Source: an uncultured Victivallis sp. | Lineage (GTDB): Bacteria > Verrucomicrobiota > Lentisphaeria > Victivallales > Victivallaceae | Assembly (NCBI GenBank): GCA_944389935.1 | Contig: CALXOE010000014.1 | Coordinates: 1 to 64,000 of the forward strand | Length of the DNA stretch: 64,000 bases | Direction: 5' to 3' | In this document: piece after piece, positions 42,161-51,031 of the stretch | Numbering within the stretch: position 1 is the stretch's first letter | How the letters are laid out: every line of letters begins with the position of its first letter | Translations under genes and position numbers: made by a program | Notes under the pieces: generated by a model | The model's input: the letters and a program-made list of their open reading frames with translations, nothing else | Told to the model about the DNA's origin: nothing | Databases searched by the model: none

Positions 42161-43498
42161 ATGAATCGGGCGGCCATCCTGATTTTCGCCCTGTTGTTTT
42201 CCTCCGCCACTGCGTTCGCGGCGGCGAAGAATGTGATCGTGTTTTTCGTCAACGGTGCGAATCAGGCGCAGCTGGAGTTTGCCCGGCAGGTTGGAACGGA
42301 GATCGCCGGGATGTCGAATCTTTCCGCACTTCCGGTCGGGGGGACGCTTCTGCCGTTGCCGGGGGCGTTTCAGAACCCTGCGCTTGCGACGATCAACGCC
42401 GCGCTCCTTGGTCGGGCGGAGGACGGAGCCGTCGGGGGAATCTCCTCCGGCGAGGAGCTCGATTCCGTCGCAACTCTGGCTCGTCTGCGGGGAAAGCGCG
42501 TCGGAATCGTTTCCGACGGGGAGTTGACCGGGGCTCTGCCCGGTGCGTTCTACGCCCATGAGCCGCTGTCGAGTGGAACGGGTGCCGTCGCCAACTGGTT
42601 GCCGTTGTGTGATTTCAACTTTCTTGCGGGGGAGGTCGTTGTCGCCCCTGACGAGGCTGCGGAGGACCGGATCGGCAGCGTGATGGCGCGCCTCGGCTAC
42701 CGGAATGTTCTCGATCTCCGGAATCTTACGCCGCCGGTTTCCCGGCTTTTCATCCGTCACCGCGATCAGCCCGGCCGGGTCTATGCCTGGGAACGGGCGT
42801 CTGTGGAGGAGCGGGACCGTATGATCGGCTATGTCTCGGCCGCACTGAAGTGCCTGGACAATCGGAACGGTTTTTTCCTCGCCGCCGACTTCAGCAACGT
42901 GGCGCGCGCCGGGCTGGAGAACGACAGCTCCATGCTGCTGCGGGAGTTGTGGCTCTGTGACCGGGCATTGGGCGAGGCGCTGCGGTTCTTCAAAGAGAAG
43001 CCGGAAGATACCCTTTTGATCGTCGTATCCCTTTATGATGCGGGAGAGTTCCAGCTCTCCGGCGAGCCCGGGCCGGATTTTCCGGTCGGTCCGAGCCGGA
43101 TGGCACTGCTGGCTGAATTGAACCGCTCTTCCCGCAGCTTCGACAAAGCTCTGGAGTTGCTTGGAGCCGGGGAACTGTTTGCCCCCGGCGCCGTGGAACT
43201 CCGGCTGCTTCACCGACTCTACTTCAATGTCCCGCATCTGGAGGACGGCGAGGTCGCTGCCGTGTTGCGTTCCGGTTTCGGAATCGCTCCGGAGACTCCG
43301 CTGCGCGACTATCGGGAGTGGATCGACCGGGTGCTGAGTCTGCGCGATCGTCATCTCGGCGCGCGCTGGGGATCGAAGCGGGTCGTCACCTCCCTGCTGC
43401 CGGTTCTGGCGATCGGGCAGGGGGCCTCCGCCTTTTCCGGCGAATATACGCTCGAGGAGTTCTCTTCCCGCCTGCGCGAAGCCGTCGGCCTCCTGTGA
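42161..43498 (+). CDS. Alkaline phosphatase-fold exported protein lacking catalytic and metal residues
   Basis: A 445-residue protein with a signal peptide (ending SATAFAAA). Segments line up with alkaline phosphatases: KNVIVFFVNGANQAQ (in place of KNVIxxIGDGMG), ALATINAALLG (around the nucleophile), LRGKRVGIVSDGELTGALPGAFYAH (like the STGxVTTxxITHATPAAFYAH block), GFFLAADFSNVARAGLENDSSMLLRE (like EGGRIDHAGHxND) and DTLLIVVSLYDAGEF (like TADHETGG). The usual metal ligands and Ser nucleophile are replaced: GDG by VNG, DSA by NPA, DHAGH by ARAGL, DHE by YDA. It is probably a pseudoenzyme with a binding role rather than decay, because the frame is intact. It follows typA after 1 base. Assignment rests on visual alignment. 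Confidence 0.65.
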   Translation: MNRAAILIFALLFSSATAFAAAKNVIVFFVNGANQAQLEFARQVGTEIAGMSNLSALPVGGTLLPLPGAFQNPALATINAALLGRAEDGAVGGISSGEELDSVATLARLRGKRVGIVSDGELTGALPGAFYAHEPLSSGTGAVANWLPLCDFNFLAGEVVVAPDEAAEDRIGSVMARLGYRNVLDLRNLTPPVSRLFIRHRDQPGRVYAWERASVEERDRMIGYVSAALKCLDNRNGFFLAADFSNVARAGLENDSSMLLRELWLCDRALGEALRFFKEKPEDTLLIVVSLYDAGEFQLSGEPGPDFPVGPSRMALLAELNRSSRSFDKALELLGAGELFAPGAVELRLLHRLYFNVPHLEDGEVAAVLRSGFGIAPETPLRDYREWIDRVLSLRDRHLGARWGSKRVVTSLLPVLAIGQGASAFSGEYTLEEFSSRLREAVGLL

Positions 43499-43506
43499 CG
43501 ACTGGA

Positions 43507-43545
43507 TAAAACAAAACGGACTCCGGAACCGATGCGGCTCCGGAG
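43507..43545 (-). terminator. Terminator of the rseP-ispG-sialate esterase unit
   Basis: Minus strand: CTCCGGA/TCCGGAG stem (43521-43527 with 43539-43545) followed by TTTTGTTTTA (43507-43517). It lies 22 bases after the esterase stop; the T-run is interrupted. Confidence 0.7.
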
Positions 43546-43566
43546 CCCGGATTCGTTATGGCGTAT

Positions 43567-46461
43567 TTACTCCATGTCGACGAGGACGTAGAGCCACGCA
43601 TTCTTGTAGTTCTTCAGCGCGCCGGAGAATGTCCAGTCCGGATTGTTGGCGGGCTGGTTGCCGATTCCGATGTCGGCATTCCGGCCGGCCGGGAAGTTGT
43701 TGTAGGCGAAAATCGTCTGCTTCTCCCCGAAGTTGTGGATCTGCATCGAGCCGTAGCCGGGATCGACTCCCGGAGTGCGTTCGTCGCCGAAATCGAACGT
43801 GGTGTCGGAAGCTCCCGGAATCCCCGCGGCATTGGGATTGCTGTAATTGCATGACCAGAATTCGATGTTGCCCTCGGCGAACGTACCGGCCTTGACCTTG
43901 TTCGTGTTGGACTTGACTTCGAGATTGGCGATCTTCTTCTGGAAAAACGCGCCGGTCGACTTGGTCGGGACGCCGAGTTTGGCGACGCTCGGATCGAACG
44001 CATCCATCGCGGCATAGACCCAGCTTTCCCGGTTGTCATTGCCGGTCAGAACCATGAGATAGGCGACTCTCTTCGCTTTGCCGGTGAGGACGCTGCTGTT
44101 GTCGAACTCGTAGTTGACCCGGGTCCGGTCGCCGAAATTATTGCCGGTCCTGAGATCGTAGGCGTAGGCGAGCTTCATGGCGCCGGCTTCCGGCACGCGC
44201 GCCGTGACCTGTCCCATGAGTTCGGATTCCGACTTGCGCGGAACCTCGTCGACGAAGACGTACAAAGTCGCCTTGTTGTAGTTTTTCGCGGAACTGGAGA
44301 ACGTCCAGTCCGGATTGTCGACAGGCTGGTTGCCGATGCCGAGGTCTGCATTCGCACCGGCCTCGAATTTGTTGTACGCGAAAATGGTCTGCCGCGCGCT
44401 GAAATTGTGAATCTGCATCGAGCCGTAGCCGATCTTGACGTTGTTGTCGATCTGGTCGCCGAAATCATAGGCGAAATCGCTGGCATTCGGAACTCTGGCG
44501 GCATTGCGCTGCGCGTAGTTGTTCGGCCAGAACTCGATGTTTCCCTCGTTGAACAAGCCGGTCTTGATGCTGTCGACGTTCGAATGCACATTCAAATTGC
44601 GCACGCGGGTCTGGAACTGCGCCCCGGTCGAACGGACCGGCACGCCGATCTGCTTCACATCCTGGGTGAACGGATCCATTGAGACGCAGACGAACTGCGC
44701 ATTTCCGTTCTTATCCTCGAGACGGACCACGTAGGTGATCCGGGTGAGTTTGCCTTTGATCGCGTCGCTGTTGTCGAGCGTGTAACGGACTTTGGTCTTG
44801 TCGCCGAAACCGGAGCCGCTCTTGAGATCGTACTCGTAAACGAGCTTGCTGTTCGTCTGATAATAGGCGAGCAGTTCGCCGTAGGTCGGGGTGTACTGAA
44901 TCCGGAATGAACCGAGCACCAGGCCCGCTTCGTTCGCGAGTTTCCCCTCGTTCGTCTGATTCCACATGTAGCGCACGCTCTTCGGAGCGGCGACGCGGTC
45001 GGAGCTGACGCGGATCTTCGTCCCGTCGATCACGGCTTTCGCCGGATAGAACGCGCCGTCCATGCCGGCGATCTCGAAGAACGGAATGTTGCCGTCAGCA
45101 TTCTTCCAACTTTCAACGAATTTGAAGTCGAGGACGAAAGTATTTCCCTCCACCTTTGAATCTTTGAGGCGCGGCGAATCGGCCTTGATGTCGCTGCGGC
45201 CGTAATCGTTCTTCAGCGCCAGGTACGCGAGACGTTTGCCGACGACCTCCTTGTCGGCGGGATGGATGTCGCGGATGTTGTGAACCGCGTCGGTGATGAC
45301 CGCCATGCCGACTTTTTCGTTGGCATCGGCGAACGCCTGCTGCGCTTCCCAGAGCTGCGGCAGAACCGTCGGATCGCCGCCGTAGGTGAACGGCGCGAGC
45401 TGCGCGAAGTAGAACGACATGCCCGGATTGTTGAACACCTTGCGCCAGCCGTTCAGCAGCGCCTGCATCTTGTGTTTGTAGAGCATCCGGTCGCCGAGGT
45501 TCGCTTCGCCCTGATACCAGATCGCGCCGCGCACGGCATAGGGCACGTAAGTCGCGAGCATCTTGTTGAAGAGCACAGTCGGCTGCTGGTGATTGTTGAA
45601 CGGCTGCTGTTCCGCCGGGAACGCGGGCGGAGTCGGCGGCTGCTGGCCGTTGGCAATCGCATTTCTGTACTTTTCCATCCAGGCGGCGTAATCGGCCATC
45701 ACCTTGTCGCTGACGGCCTTGTAATCGCTCGTCCCCGGGAGTTTCGCATTCACGGTTCTGGCGATGTTCGCGAGTTCCGGAACCGAATTGAATCCTTCCG
45801 GCGGCGTCCACGGTTCGATCCGGGTCCCGCCCCAGTAGGCGCCGATGATGCCGACCGGAACATCGAGCTCTTTCACGAGTTCACGGGCGAAGAAGAACGC
45901 GGCCGCACTTGCATCTTCAAGCTCTTTGCCGGGAACCGCGAGATTCCATTTCACCGGCTCTTTCGGCATGGCCGTACCGCTCCACTGCCGGGGCATCCGG
46001 GTGAAACGGAACGTCGGGATATTGGTTTTGTCGGCGACCTCCTTGCCCGTTCCGTTCGCGTTGCGGTGGCGGAAATTCGCTCCGCCGCCCCAGAGCGGCA
46101 TCTCCATGTTGGACTGGCCGCTGGCGATCCACACTTCTCCGACGAGGACGTTTTTGGCACTCACGGTGTTGGTCGGGCCGGAGGCCTCCAGCGTGCGGTT
46201 CTCCTTGCTGGCGGAGAGAGGGGAGAGCTTGACCATCCACTTTCCGTCGGTACCGGCTGTGGTGGTCTGCGTCTGATCCGCGAATTTCACGGTGACGCTT
46301 TCACCCGGATCGGCCCAGCCCCAGACCGGGACTTCCATATCACGCTGCAGAACCGCATTGTCGGAAAAGACCGGCGCAAGTTCCACTTTCGCCTCGGCCG
46401 CGGTTCCGCTCAAAATGAGCGCCGCTGCCGGAAGCAGCTGCCTCCATCGGAATTTCATCAT
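43567..46461 (-). CDS. Sialate O-acetylesterase with two copies of an unrecognised C-terminal domain
   Basis: A 964-residue exported protein (signal peptide ending TAAEA). The front part (about 25-530) is an SGNH-type sialate O-acetylesterase: SDNAVLQRDMEVPVWGWADPG, the nucleophile block IASGQSNMEMPL (Ser117), IWYQGEANLGD and the catalytic DIHP. The back carries two homologous units of about 196 residues (544-739 and 768-964), each with a YDLxxGxxFGD start, STGAxFQ, EGNIEFW, GYGSMQIHNF and GNQP-x-NPDWTFS. The function would be removal of O-acetyl groups from sialic acids or other glycans at the surface. Its ATG overlaps the ispG stop in the sequence ATGATGA, so translation is coupled; a second ATG three bases later is an equal candidate. 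Confidence 0.9.
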   Translation of the reverse strand: MMKFRWRQLLPAAALILSGTAAEAKVELAPVFSDNAVLQRDMEVPVWGWADPGESVTVKFADQTQTTTAGTDGKWMVKLSPLSASKENRTLEASGPTNTVSAKNVLVGEVWIASGQSNMEMPLWGGGANFRHRNANGTGKEVADKTNIPTFRFTRMPRQWSGTAMPKEPVKWNLAVPGKELEDASAAAFFFARELVKELDVPVGIIGAYWGGTRIEPWTPPEGFNSVPELANIARTVNAKLPGTSDYKAVSDKVMADYAAWMEKYRNAIANGQQPPTPPAFPAEQQPFNNHQQPTVLFNKMLATYVPYAVRGAIWYQGEANLGDRMLYKHKMQALLNGWRKVFNNPGMSFYFAQLAPFTYGGDPTVLPQLWEAQQAFADANEKVGMAVITDAVHNIRDIHPADKEVVGKRLAYLALKNDYGRSDIKADSPRLKDSKVEGNTFVLDFKFVESWKNADGNIPFFEIAGMDGAFYPAKAVIDGTKIRVSSDRVAAPKSVRYMWNQTNEGKLANEAGLVLGSFRIQYTPTYGELLAYYQTNSKLVYEYDLKSGSGFGDKTKVRYTLDNSDAIKGKLTRITYVVRLEDKNGNAQFVCVSMDPFTQDVKQIGVPVRSTGAQFQTRVRNLNVHSNVDSIKTGLFNEGNIEFWPNNYAQRNAARVPNASDFAYDFGDQIDNNVKIGYGSMQIHNFSARQTIFAYNKFEAGANADLGIGNQPVDNPDWTFSSSAKNYNKATLYVFVDEVPRKSESELMGQVTARVPEAGAMKLAYAYDLRTGNNFGDRTRVNYEFDNSSVLTGKAKRVAYLMVLTGNDNRESWVYAAMDAFDPSVAKLGVPTKSTGAFFQKKIANLEVKSNTNKVKAGTFAEGNIEFWSCNYSNPNAAGIPGASDTTFDFGDERTPGVDPGYGSMQIHNFGEKQTIFAYNNFPAGRNADIGIGNQPANNPDWTFSGALKNYKNAWLYVLVDME
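43570..44160 (-). repeat. C-terminal domain copy 2 of the sialate O-acetylesterase
   Basis: Encodes about residues 768-964. Roughly half of the positions match copy 1, including the FGD, EGNIEFW, GYGSMQIHNF, QTIFAYN, NADxGIGNQP and NPDWTFS blocks; it ends the protein. Confidence 0.85.
44245..44832 (-). repeat. C-terminal domain copy 1 of the sialate O-acetylesterase
   Basis: Encodes about residues 544-739, separated from copy 2 by a 28-residue linker. The start and spacing of conserved blocks equal those of copy 2, so this is an intragenic duplication at protein level. Confidence 0.85.
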
Positions 46462-47570
46462 ACCTTCCCTTTCTTTTTCTGACTGCATTTCAGAATTTCC
46501 GCCTTGAAACATTCAAATCCGGCCTCAGGCTCGAACGCTCCGACGACTTTGCCGAGTTTGAAGATGACAAGCTGTCCGTTTTTACTCCCGGCCATACCGA
46601 GATCGGCGTCACGCGCCTCGCCGGGGCCGTTGACCGCGCACCCCATGACCGCGACTTTACGCAGATTGATCTCGTACCCCTCCTGTTTGGCCGATGAGAT
46701 AAATTGTTCCGCCCGCTCCGCCAGACCGATGAGGTCGATCTCCGTGCGGCCGCAGGTCGGGCAGGAGACGATTTCCGGGGAGGCGTCGCGCAGGCCGCAC
46801 GCTTCGAGGATTCGCCTGCCCGTGACGACCTCTTCGGCCGGATCGCCCGTGAGACTGACCCGCAGCGTGTCGCCGATCCCCTCCATGAGCAGCGTCCCGA
46901 TGCCGACCGCTGATTTGACGATGCCGCGACCGGGCGTCCCCGCCTCGGTCACGCCGATGTGCAGCGGGTAATCCGTTCGGTCTGCGAATTTGCGGTAAGC
47001 CGCGACTGTCACCGGAACGCTGGAGGATTTCAACGCCGCCTTGATTGCCGTAACGCCGAGTTTTTCGAGCATCCGGCACTGTTCGAGAGCACTTTCGACC
47101 AGTGCCTCGGCCATCGCCTCATCCCGGCTCATCCCCTGAGATTCAAATTTGTGCAGCAGCGCCGGCCGCACGCTTCCGGAATTCGCTCCGACCCGGATCG
47201 GAACGTTCCGTTTGACCGCTTCGGCCGCAACGAGTTCCAGACCCTCTCCGAGATTGCCGGGATTGAGTCGGACGGCGTCTACGTCGCTCTCCATCGCCGC
47301 GAGCGCGAGCCGGTAGTCGAAATGAATATCCGCCACGAGCGGAATCGGGCTCGCCGCCCGGATTTCCGCCAGCGCCCGCGCCGCCTCCTGATCGGGCACC
47401 GCGAGCCGCACGATCTCGCAGCCGAGCTCATGAAGCTGTCGGATCTGCGCGAGCGTCGAAGCGACGTCGCGCGTATCGGTATTGGTCATCGACTGGATCG
47501 ACACCGGATTTCCGCCGCCGATGGCGACGTTCCCGATCCGGATGATTCTGCTATTGCGCCGCTGTAACAT
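46458..47570 (-). CDS. ispG: 4-hydroxy-3-methylbut-2-enyl diphosphate synthase (flavodoxin/ferredoxin)
   Basis: Seventh-step enzyme of the MEP isoprenoid pathway: an iron-sulfur reductase that converts MEcPP to HMBPP. The 370-residue protein is the short, two-domain bacterial form: NVAIGGGNPVSIQSMTNTDT, then DIHFDYRLAL and NPGNLG in the barrel, and the cluster-binding part with CPTCGRTEID (Cys270, Cys273), GCAVNGPGEA (Cys311, Glu318). The end of the gene is Lys-rich. Its start overlaps rseP by 20 bases and its stop overlaps the esterase start. Together with dxr upstream it keeps the widespread dxr-rseP-ispG neighbourhood. Confidence 0.97.
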   Translation of the reverse strand: MLQRRNSRIIRIGNVAIGGGNPVSIQSMTNTDTRDVASTLAQIRQLHELGCEIVRLAVPDQEAARALAEIRAASPIPLVADIHFDYRLALAAMESDVDAVRLNPGNLGEGLELVAAEAVKRNVPIRVGANSGSVRPALLHKFESQGMSRDEAMAEALVESALEQCRMLEKLGVTAIKAALKSSSVPVTVAAYRKFADRTDYPLHIGVTEAGTPGRGIVKSAVGIGTLLMEGIGDTLRVSLTGDPAEEVVTGRRILEACGLRDASPEIVSCPTCGRTEIDLIGLAERAEQFISSAKQEGYEINLRKVAVMGCAVNGPGEARDADLGMAGSKNGQLVIFKLGKVVGAFEPEAGFECFKAEILKCSQKKKGKV

Positions 47571-49290
47571 GTTCTTCTACCGGTTTCTCCTGAACTTTTT
47601 CCGTATCCGGAAGCTGTTTCCGGGTGGTCTCCGGTTTGCTGGACAGAACTCCCGTCTGGCGCAGCAGCCGGCGGCCGTCGGAGAATGTGACGTAAACCAT
47701 GAGCCCGACCAGCAGCACCACAAACACCATCGAGAGCCCCTTGATGACAACCGTCGGCAGCGGTTTGCGGAAGATGATCTCAATCAGGCCGAACAGAATG
47801 TGCCCGCCATCGAGCACCGGCAGCGGAAACAGATTGAAAATCGCCAGTGCGAACGAGATGATGACCAGAAAATAGATTGCGCTCATGAATGACGTATGAC
47901 GCACCGAAGTGAAGAGCACCGTCCCCATCCCGAGAACGCCGGACATGTGGCTCGGCTTGAGCGAACTGGTCTGTTCGGTCAGCCCGAGTTTGTTGCCGAC
48001 TCCGACCAGAATCCCGACGAGCGATTTCTCCGTCATGTCGATCGTATTGACCAGCTGTTGAAACGGGGTCGGATGGTCGAGCATTTCGATCTCGGCGCCG
48101 ATGGTCTGCGGTGTGCAGAGGATCGGTGCAATGGTGAGTTCCTGCGTCTCGCCGTTCCGTTCCAGCTCAATGACGCTGGGCGCATTTTTGTTCTTCGTGA
48201 TTTGCTCTTTGAACTCCACGTTGCTGGAGACGGGAATCCCGTTGACTTTCAGAAGCCGGTCGCCCGGCTGCAGTCCCGCCGTTTCCGCAGGATAGCCGGG
48301 GATGAGCGACCCCACCAGCGCCTTGTTGCCGTTTTTGGCGATATCGAAGTTGATTCCGATCAGATAGGCCGTGTTTTCTTCGCCGGTGAGTTCAGGGATC
48401 GCTTTGGGCCGCACGGAGACTTCCAGCAGTTTCCCGTCGCGCTGCAGAGTCAGGCGGACCGGCAGACCGCGGCTGCCGGCAAGGTCGATTGCACTCTGAT
48501 ACTCGAGAAATTCCGACAGCGGTTTGCCGTCGACTGCGATCACGACGTCGCCCGGTTTGATCCCCGCCTGTTCCGCAGGAGAACCGTCTTCCGGATGGAT
48601 TGCGATCGGAACCAGCACCGTGAAATACGGCCAGGCGATTCCCTCGGCGCCGAGCTGGCCGGGAGCGTCCGGATTTTCCACCGGGACGTAGGAGATCTGC
48701 AGCGTTTTCCCATCCCGCACCACGTCGAACGTCACTTCGCCGACCGTCAGCAGGATCTTGTTGAGAATGACCTCTTTCCAGGTCGAGAAGAACGGTTCCC
48801 CGTTGATCTTCACGATCTTGTCCCCGGGGCGGAGTCCGGCGGCCCATTCCGGGCCGTTCTTATCGACCGTGAGCACGGAGAATTCCCGCATTTTCGGCGA
48901 ATCCTGCGGAATCCCGATCCACCAGACGAAGCAGCCGATCAGCAGCCCCGAGAGAATATTGAAAAGCGGTCCCGCCACCGCCGTGATGATCCGGTCCAGC
49001 GGTTTGGCACGCGGCAGTTCCGTCCCGTCGGCGGCTTTCGGAATCGCATCGGTCGCATCGACCTGCGGCAGTTCGACGTAACCGCCGAACGGCAGCCAGC
49101 CGAGACGATACTCCACTCCGTTGATTTTCTTCCGCCAGAACGGCTTGAAGCCGAGTGAAAACGCGTCGATATGCAGTCCCCTCCATTTTGCCGCGAGAAA
49201 GTGGCCGAGCTCATGCGAGAAAATGCAGAACCCGATCGCCACAAAAACGAAGATAATCGAAAGTATATTTAAAATCCAGTCCAAGATCAT
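47551..49290 (-). CDS. rseP: RseP/site-2 membrane zinc metalloprotease with PDZ domains
   Basis: A 579-residue intramembrane protease that releases membrane-bound regulators or signal peptides. The zinc site is HELGH (His26, Glu27, His30) in the first helix, with the third ligand in PVLDGGH (Asp494). Two to three PDZ-like domains sit between the first and later helices (VDKNGPEWAAGLRPGDKIVKI, SPAEQAGIKPGDVVIAVDG, YPAETAGLQPGDRLLKVNG); three copies rather than the usual two make the protein longer than E. coli RseP (450). The C-terminal 60 residues are a cytoplasmic charged tail. No sigma-E or anti-sigma gene is nearby. It has its own promoter and leads rseP-ispG-esterase. Confidence 0.94.
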   Translation of the reverse strand: MILDWILNILSIIFVFVAIGFCIFSHELGHFLAAKWRGLHIDAFSLGFKPFWRKKINGVEYRLGWLPFGGYVELPQVDATDAIPKAADGTELPRAKPLDRIITAVAGPLFNILSGLLIGCFVWWIGIPQDSPKMREFSVLTVDKNGPEWAAGLRPGDKIVKINGEPFFSTWKEVILNKILLTVGEVTFDVVRDGKTLQISYVPVENPDAPGQLGAEGIAWPYFTVLVPIAIHPEDGSPAEQAGIKPGDVVIAVDGKPLSEFLEYQSAIDLAGSRGLPVRLTLQRDGKLLEVSVRPKAIPELTGEENTAYLIGINFDIAKNGNKALVGSLIPGYPAETAGLQPGDRLLKVNGIPVSSNVEFKEQITKNKNAPSVIELERNGETQELTIAPILCTPQTIGAEIEMLDHPTPFQQLVNTIDMTEKSLVGILVGVGNKLGLTEQTSSLKPSHMSGVLGMGTVLFTSVRHTSFMSAIYFLVIISFALAIFNLFPLPVLDGGHILFGLIEIIFRKPLPTVVIKGLSMVFVVLLVGLMVYVTFSDGRRLLRQTGVLSSKPETTRKQLPDTEKVQEKPVEEHVTAAQ

Positions 49291-49368
49291 TCTATTTGAT
49301 TCCCTCTCAGTTACCGTTCCGGGAGGATGTCGGCCATCCGCTCCCGCATCTTAAAAACATATGAACAT

Positions 49369-49396
49369 ATCATAACCGTTTTCCGGCCGTTTTCAA
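49369..49396 (-). promoter_or_regulatory. Promoter of rseP-ispG-sialate esterase
   Basis: Minus strand: -35 TTGAAA (49391-49396), 16-bp spacer, -10 TATGAT (49369-49374), 78 bases before the rseP start. It lies between the GT39-like gene and rseP and separates the two transcripts. Confidence 0.6.
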
Positions 49397-49411
49397 GTGT
49401 CGCGCCCGGAT

Positions 49412-51031
49412 TTATTTCTTTTTTCCTGGCGGCACGAGGCGAAAAACGGCCGTTGCCCCGGGGTATTGATTCAGAAACTGTTCCCAGTTCAGTCTGCCGG
49501 GATCTTCGATTTTCGCTCCCATCAGATAATAACGGTACTTGACCTGATCCGTCGTAATCGAGGGGCAGAGCCACAGATTCAGCGAAAGACTTTCCGGAAG
49601 TTCCATGAATGAGCAGAAGAGTTCGATCGCGGCTTTCTCGGGAAGCGGACGGATGAATGCGATGACCGTATCTCCCCGGTCGGGCGCGCCTTTCAACTCC
49701 TCCAGCCCGTACATGTGGCCGAACCAGGCGCCCAGCCGAACCGGAATCCCCGGCACGTCGAGAGGAAATTCCCGCTCCGCGCCGCTTCCTGCGCCGCCGT
49801 TCAGAACCGGTTCCGGATTGCGACTCAAAATCAGCAGCGTCCGGGAACGTCCCTGCGGCAGCTGCGCGATCCGGCGCAGCTGTTCACGGTAGGCATCCGG
49901 ATAATTGTTCCAGGCCAGCGGGCGCGTATCGTTGGCGGGAAGCAGCACGGTGATCTCTTCCGGAAGTTCCCGGATCGTGTCGTGCAGCGCATACCACTCC
50001 GGATACGGCTCCCGGCAGGCCGCTGCAATCGAATAGAGTCCGGCCGCCGCAAAGAGGATGAGTATCGCGCGCTTCAACTTCGGCAATCGCCGTGAAAGCA
50101 GCGTACAGCCGCAGGCCGCCGCCAGCGCCGTGGCCGCCACGAGCGGCAGATAGGTGCGCGACGGCCCGCCGTTGAAAAGCAGCGCCGCCGCAATCAGGCA
50201 GCCCCAGAGCCAGAGTACCGGCCAGGAGCGGCGAAACCTGAGCAGCAGTGCCGCAAGCGCGGGCAAATAGAGATAGAACGGCACACTCAGCACCATCGAA
50301 TTCGTGAGGAATTCGAGAAATGCGGTCGGAGAATCGATCGGGATTCCCCAGTTCTGGTTCGCCGCGAAATTGTCCAGATTGATTACGACCCAGATCAGAC
50401 AGAAGAGTCCGCCGCAGGCGAGTGCCGCCGCTCCCGGCAGATAGCGGCTCAACTGATTCCGGCAGCGGAACACGCAGACGCATCCGATCGCACCGAGATA
50501 GAATGCGGATGTCGGCAGCGTCAGCATCGAACCGATTGCGCCGAGCAGAATTCCGATCACTCCCGGAACCGGATGTCTCCGCACGGTAACAAGTCCGGCC
50601 GTATAAGCCAGCAGCAGACAGAGCTGCAGCGAGTAGCCCCGCGCCTGCTGGGAATAGAAAACCGCCCCCGGCAGCACCGCGAGAAAAAACATCGCCCAGA
50701 GTGCCGTGCTCCGGCGTTTCCACAAGCCCAGCGCCGTGATTCCCGCCAGCGGGACAGCCAGCATGCCCGCCGCCAGCGACCCGAGCCGGATCCAGGTCAC
50801 CGGCGCTCCCGTCAAAGCGATCAACTTGACCAGCAGCGAGTTCAGCGGATGGTTGTTCGGCAGCGCCAGATCCGTGAAGATCCTCGACACCGGGCCGGCG
50901 GCGTAACTTTCCAGTGTCCAGATTTCGTCGTATTCGAGGGCGTCGCCGAATCGGAGCAGACGCAGTGCCAACGCCAGCAGCATCAGAAGCGCCGCCGTCA
51001 GATAGAACTGCTTCCTGCGGCGGGTCATCAT
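49412..51031 (-). CDS. GT39/ArnT-like membrane glycosyltransferase
   Basis: A 539-residue polytopic protein with about eleven membrane helices in the first 360 residues and a soluble C-terminal domain. The catalytic acidic pair of the first external loop is ALEYDEIWTLE (Asp35, Glu36), and the second loop has the conserved SQQARGYSLQ. These mark the GT-C superfamily (dolichyl/undecaprenyl-phosphate sugar: protein or lipid transferases). It probably uses a polyprenyl-phosphate sugar donor, which fits its position next to dxr and other isoprenoid genes; the acceptor is unknown. The start overlaps the dxr stop in an ATGATGA junction (51025-51031 region); the second ATG three bases later is also possible. 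Confidence 0.85.
   Translation of the reverse strand: MMTRRRKQFYLTAALLMLLALALRLLRFGDALEYDEIWTLESYAAGPVSRIFTDLALPNNHPLNSLLVKLIALTGAPVTWIRLGSLAAGMLAVPLAGITALGLWKRRSTALWAMFFLAVLPGAVFYSQQARGYSLQLCLLLAYTAGLVTVRRHPVPGVIGILLGAIGSMLTLPTSAFYLGAIGCVCVFRCRNQLSRYLPGAAALACGGLFCLIWVVINLDNFAANQNWGIPIDSPTAFLEFLTNSMVLSVPFYLYLPALAALLLRFRRSWPVLWLWGCLIAAALLFNGGPSRTYLPLVAATALAAACGCTLLSRRLPKLKRAILILFAAAGLYSIAAACREPYPEWYALHDTIRELPEEITVLLPANDTRPLAWNNYPDAYREQLRRIAQLPQGRSRTLLILSRNPEPVLNGGAGSGAEREFPLDVPGIPVRLGAWFGHMYGLEELKGAPDRGDTVIAFIRPLPEKAAIELFCSFMELPESLSLNLWLCPSITTDQVKYRYYLMGAKIEDPGRLNWEQFLNQYPGATAVFRLVPPGKKK

Noticed and set aside
42161..43498. Annotation as a functional alkaline phosphatase
   Set aside because: The nucleophile and the metal-ligand motifs are all substituted in the visual alignment, so catalysis is not expected.
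43570..44832. The duplicated domains in the esterase as a possible mobile element or CRISPR-like repeat
   Set aside because: The similarity is at protein level within one open frame, with only two copies and no inverted ends or short spacers.
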